Source of the DNA: Shimia sp. Alg240-R146
Lineage (GTDB): Bacteria > Pseudomonadota > Alphaproteobacteria > Rhodobacterales > Rhodobacteraceae
DNA length: 64,000 bases
Direction of reading: 5' to 3'
Assembly (NCBI RefSeq): GCF_947331465.1
Contig: NZ_CAMZOK010000001.1
Coordinates: forward strand, 930,001 to 994,000
The notes below the pieces were generated by a model. The model did not search any database, had not been told where the DNA came from, and saw only the letters and a program-made list of their open reading frames with translations. Shown here in pieces: positions 61,379 to 64,000 of this stretch. Position 1 is the stretch's first letter, and each line of letters opens with the position of its first letter. Made by a program: the position numbers and the translations under genes.

Positions 61379-62131
61379 ATGAACCAGATTAATCTAACAT
61401 CCGCCCAAATCCCGAGTGGGTGCCAAAACTGTGCCATCCGGCATCAGGCAGTCTGTTCGCGTTGCGAGCCAGATGAGTTGGATCGTTTGGAAGAGATCAA
61501 ATATTACCGCACAGTCGAGGCTGGCCAAACCGTGGTTTGGACCGGCGATCGCATGGAATTTGTGGCCTCTGTGGTGACAGGCATCGCGTCGCTCACACAG
61601 ACCATGGAAGACGGACGTACCCAAATGGTAGGTTTGCTTTTGCCCGGCGATTTCATCGGGCGGCCGGGACGCGAGTCTGCGGCCTACGACGTGGTTGCGA
61701 CCACCAATCTGGTACTGTGCTGTTTCCGCAGAAAACCTTTTGAAAACATGATCGTGCAGACACCGCACATCGCCCAGAGACTGCTTGAGATGACGTTGGA
61801 TGAGCTGGATGCAGCGCGCGAATGGATGCTTGTGCTGGGGCGGAAAACCGCGCGCGAAAAGATCGCGAGCCTGCTGGCGATTGTGGCACGGCGCAACGCC
61901 GCGCTGACGCTTCAGGGCACTGACGGGGAACTGCAATTTGATCTGCCGCTGACCCGTGAAGCGATGGCGGATTACCTTGGGTTGACGCTGGAGACGGTGA
62001 GTCGCCAGATATCGGCGCTGAAACGCGATGAGGTGATCTCGTTGGAGGGCAAACGGCATGTGATTGTGCCGGATTACCGACGCTTGCTGAACGAAGCGGG
62101 CGACGACTCGGACGGTGGAATGGTGATCTAG
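61379..62131 (+). CDS. fnrL: FnrL, oxygen-sensing Crp/Fnr-family regulator
   Basis: A 250-residue activator that loses its [4Fe-4S] cluster in oxygen. N-terminal cysteines 15, 18, 26 and 29 (CQNCAIRHQAVCSRC) and Cys114/115 supply cluster ligands. The cyclic-nucleotide-like domain runs to about 150. The recognition helix ETVSRQISALK near 205 has the Glu and Ser-Arg that read TTGAT. The genes around it (hemN, usp, ccoN) are classic FnrL targets in Rhodobacter. It has its own terminator at 62154. Confidence 0.95.
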   Translation: MNQINLTSAQIPSGCQNCAIRHQAVCSRCEPDELDRLEEIKYYRTVEAGQTVVWTGDRMEFVASVVTGIASLTQTMEDGRTQMVGLLLPGDFIGRPGRESAAYDVVATTNLVLCCFRRKPFENMIVQTPHIAQRLLEMTLDELDAAREWMLVLGRKTAREKIASLLAIVARRNAALTLQGTDGELQFDLPLTREAMADYLGLTLETVSRQISALKRDEVISLEGKRHVIVPDYRRLLNEAGDDSDGGMVI

Positions 62132-62153
62132 GCCACACACGCAGGTCGATTCG

Positions 62154-62189
62154 AAAAACGCCCGAACGCTGATGCGCCGGGCGTTTTTT
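62154..62189 (+). terminator. Bidirectional terminator after fnrL
   Basis: AAAAACGCCCG and CGGGCG followed by six T form a stem with a 13-base loop. It lies 22 bases past the fnrL stop. The A-run on the left lets it serve the convergent usp transcript too. Confidence 0.88.
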
Positions 62190-62200
62190 GTGTCTGCATC

Positions 62201-62237
62201 CCGACGGTATCGCGTCGGTAAGCCGTCGGTGCGATTT
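62201..62237 (+). repeat. Short dispersed intergenic repeat, copy 2
   Basis: Second copy of the 36-base element at 16627-16664, with 29 of 36 bases alike. It sits between the fnrL terminator and the usp stop codon. CGACGGTATCGCGTCG inside it is partly palindromic, so it may form a small hairpin in RNA. Confidence 0.6.
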
Positions 62238-63076
62238 TAATGTGCCATAAATACAGGCATTGTGGCTTGCTCCAGCATGTTTCGGGTCGCGCCGCCCAAA
62301 ATGGCCTCGCGGAAACGGGAGTGACCATAGGCGCCCATCACGATCATATCGGCGCTTTTGTCGTTGGCGTGGCGCAACAGCACATCCGACACGCGGGGCT
62401 GTGTCTTGGACAGCACGTCGACTTCGACGTGCACGCCGTGGCGTGACAGGAACTGCGACAGCAACCCGCCCGGATCAGAGCGGTTGGGGCCGTGAACTGG
62501 TGGGTCAATGACCACCACATGCACCGCGTCAGCGGCTTTCAGGAACGGCAGCGCCGCGCGAGTGGCGACCAGCGCCTCGGCGCTTTCGTTCCAGCCGATG
62601 CACACTGTTTTGGGTGTTGTCACAGGCGCTGGCGCGTCTGGCACCATCAGCACGGGTGCCTGACCTTCAAAAAGCGCGGCCTCGATTGTGGGCTCAAGTT
62701 CGGTGCCGTGTTTGGGGCCATATGGTTTGGGCAGAATCACGAGATCTGCGAAACGGGCACGCTGTGCCACGTGGCGTCCAAGGTCGGCGATCTGGGCCAC
62801 GCCCGAATCGCACGCCCATCGCAATTCGGATGCGCCGAGCACCTTTTTGCATTTCTCTTCGATGGATTCGGCCTCGGAGCGGGCGCGGTTGAGCATTTCC
62901 TGCATCATCATCGCATCCGCGCCAGCATAAAAGTATCCGTTTTGGCTGCGGTCTACCCCAAGGGCAAGGACATCCAAATGGGCGTCCTGCGACTCGGCGA
63001 GCGCCATGCCTTGGGCAAGCGGAGAGTCGGAGAAATCTGTGTCTGTCAGGACGCAGAGCAAAGATTTATAGGCCAT
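62237..63076 (-). CDS. Universal stress protein (UspA family)
   Basis: A 279-residue protein, long enough for two Usp domains in tandem. The first starts SLLCVLTDTDFSDSPLAQGMALAESQDAHLDVLALG. The second, from about 150, has VCIGWNESAEALVATRAALPFLKAADAVHVVVID and ends with the ATP-binding GAYGHSRFREAILGGATRNML (G-2x-G-9x-G type). It lies between fnrL and ccoN, a position seen in other Rhodobacterales. The FNR box at 63191 may also act on this divergent gene. Confidence 0.93.
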   Translation of the reverse strand: MAYKSLLCVLTDTDFSDSPLAQGMALAESQDAHLDVLALGVDRSQNGYFYAGADAMMMQEMLNRARSEAESIEEKCKKVLGASELRWACDSGVAQIADLGRHVAQRARFADLVILPKPYGPKHGTELEPTIEAALFEGQAPVLMVPDAPAPVTTPKTVCIGWNESAEALVATRAALPFLKAADAVHVVVIDPPVHGPNRSDPGGLLSQFLSRHGVHVEVDVLSKTQPRVSDVLLRHANDKSADMIVMGAYGHSRFREAILGGATRNMLEQATMPVFMAH

Positions 63077-63190
63077 CTTTTCGTTCCCGTGTTATTAAAA
63101 GGTGCACGTCAGAGTTAGCTTTTAAGCCGTGGACAGTTTCCCACCGCGAGCTGGCTTGTCAAATAAGGAATAGATTGTGGGCGCTTCGCC

Positions 63191-63204
63191 TTGACCCAGA
63201 TCAA
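63191..63204. promoter_or_regulatory. FNR box upstream of ccoN
   Basis: TTGACCCAGATCAA, identical to the box at 61357. Its centre is about 41 bases before the start expected from GATTAA at 63227-63232, the class II position for ccoN activation. It is 114 bases from the usp ATG on the other side. Confidence 0.85.
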
Positions 63205-63296
63205 GGTAGGGTATCCGGCAGTCGGCGATTAACAGCTTAGTCTAAATCCGTTCGGACGCACAAAAAAATGAGCCGGACAAGACAAAGGGACGAAAA

Positions 63297-64000
63297 ATGG
63301 TGAATTACTTCAAGCTAATCGTGCTTGGCCTCATCACGCTATTTGCGATGATGGCGGCCAATTTCGCACGAGATTTGGCTTATATGGTGCACGCCTGGAT
63401 TATCATGGCGGTGTCATTTGGCCTGTTTATCTGGACGTTGCGTGGCATGGGACAAACGACCGTGCATCCGCAAGACGAATATATGGATGGCGTGGTCCGA
63501 TATGGCGTCGTCGCTACCGCATTTTGGGGTGTTGTCGGCTTTCTTGTCGGGGTCGTCATCGCCTTTCAGCTCGCCTTTCCAGTGCTGAACTTTGAATGGG
63601 CGCAGGGGTTTGCGAACTTCGGGCGTCTAAGACCGCTGCACACGTCAGCGGTGATTTTTGCGTTTGGCGGCAATGCCTTGCTGGCCACCTCGTTTTACGT
63701 TGTGCAGCGCACCAGTGCGGCCCGGCTTTGGGGCGGCAATCTGGCGTGGTTCGTATTCTGGGGCTATCAGCTTTTCATTGTTCTGGCGGCAACCGGCTAT
63801 TTGCTGGGCGGCACACAGTCCAAGGAATATGCGGAACCTGAGTGGTATGTGGACCTGTGGCTGACCGTTGTTTGGGTGGCGTATCTGGCTGTGTTCCTCG
63901 GCACGATCATCAAACGCAAAGAGCCGCACATCTATGTGGCAAACTGGTTCTATCTGTCCTTCATCGTAACCGTTGCGATGCTGCACGTGGTCAACAACCT
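63297..64000 (+). CDS. ccoN: cbb3-type cytochrome c oxidase subunit I, partial
   Basis: Catalytic subunit of the high-affinity terminal oxidase used at low oxygen. About 234 residues are visible before the window ends. [30 protein letters not shown] near 100-130 contains a haem b ligand His and is diagnostic for CcoN, and [31 protein letters not shown] is the first membrane region. The ATG at 63297 follows AAAGGGACGAAAA. ccoO, Q and P are expected to follow off the right edge. Regulation by FnrL is likely through the box at 63191. Confidence 0.95.
   Translation, partial: MVNYFKLIVLGLITLFAMMAANFARDLAYMVHAWIIMAVSFGLFIWTLRGMGQTTVHPQDEYMDGVVRYGVVATAFWGVVGFLVGVVIAFQLAFPVLNFEWAQGFANFGRLRPLHTSAVIFAFGGNALLATSFYVVQRTSAARLWGGNLAWFVFWGYQLFIVLAATGYLLGGTQSKEYAEPEWYVDLWLTVVWVAYLAVFLGTIIKRKEPHIYVANWFYLSFIVTVAMLHVVNN

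Noticed and set aside
1-64000. tRNA genes, CRISPR arrays, insertion sequences, prophage genes
   Set aside because: No T-loop-like GTTCGAATC with cloverleaf arms, no regularly spaced repeats and no transposase or phage motifs were seen by eye.

Overview
The window reads as chromosomal DNA of an alphaproteobacterium of the Rhodobacterales, most likely the Roseobacter group. The evidence is the combination of FnrL with hemN, a universal stress protein and ccoN; a split F0 ATP synthase operon with paired b' and b subunits; MipZ; the DUF1013 regulator TrcR; a small type SRP RNA; and an exosortase E/VPEID-CTERM pair. Coding density is high. I see no insertion sequence, prophage, CRISPR array, tRNA or rRNA gene.

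Layout. 1-3834 (minus): a Liv-type ABC importer (binding protein, two ATPases, one permease cut by the window edge). It diverges from an HpaR-type MarR regulator (4107). 4557-11324 (minus): a homogentisate catabolic operon (hmgA, fahA, maiA) that also carries a RibD-like reductase, a metallo-beta-lactamase-fold protein, an FAD aromatic hydroxylase and a 66-residue DUF2783 protein; a second MarR gene diverges from hmgA. 12037-14719: a tiny VPEID-CTERM protein, tail to tail with an exosortase E-CPBP protease fusion that lies directly behind mipZ. 14830-23197: rluE-like, a Cys/Met-metabolism PLP enzyme, an unrecognised gene, a VOC protein, an MFS transporter, acnB and a membrane-anchored NYN nuclease.

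23293-33246 (mostly minus): a ribosome-maturation and SRP cluster, in transcription order ffh, three GNAT paralogues, chorismate mutase, rpsP, bluB, rimM, two sulfotransferase-like genes, trmD, rplS, rpmE. A convergent GH25 lysozyme lipoprotein sits between trmD and rplS. 33501-39207: small metabolic and regulatory genes (aminoacyl-tRNA deacylase, DoxX, azoreductase with divergent LysR, DMT exporter, transglutaminase-like protein, ClbS/DfsB, ArsR, LMW-PTP). 39541-42102: F0 operon atpI-B-E-b'-b. 42228-53805: lipoprotein, RNase T2, trcR, DEDDh exonuclease, dnaX-ybaB-recR, a phosphatase, membrane cytochrome c, pheA, SRPBCC protein, nudC and a CpdB-like phosphoesterase. The SRP RNA ffs (about 53867-53962) follows. 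54161-59904: a YejABEF-type peptide importer. 59965-64000: hemN, fnrL, a universal stress protein and the start of ccoN, with two FNR boxes of identical sequence.

How the genes work together. The left third is built around uptake and breakdown of aromatic amino acids or hydroxyphenylacetates to fumarate and acetoacetate. The right end is an oxygen-responsive module: FnrL probably controls anaerobic haem synthesis and the high-affinity cbb3 oxidase, and one FNR box lies exactly where a class II activator would sit for hemN. The least understood item is the VPEID-CTERM/exosortase E pair. After removal of signal peptide and sorting tail, its substrate would be only about 34 residues, with five tryptophans in a ten-residue stretch.
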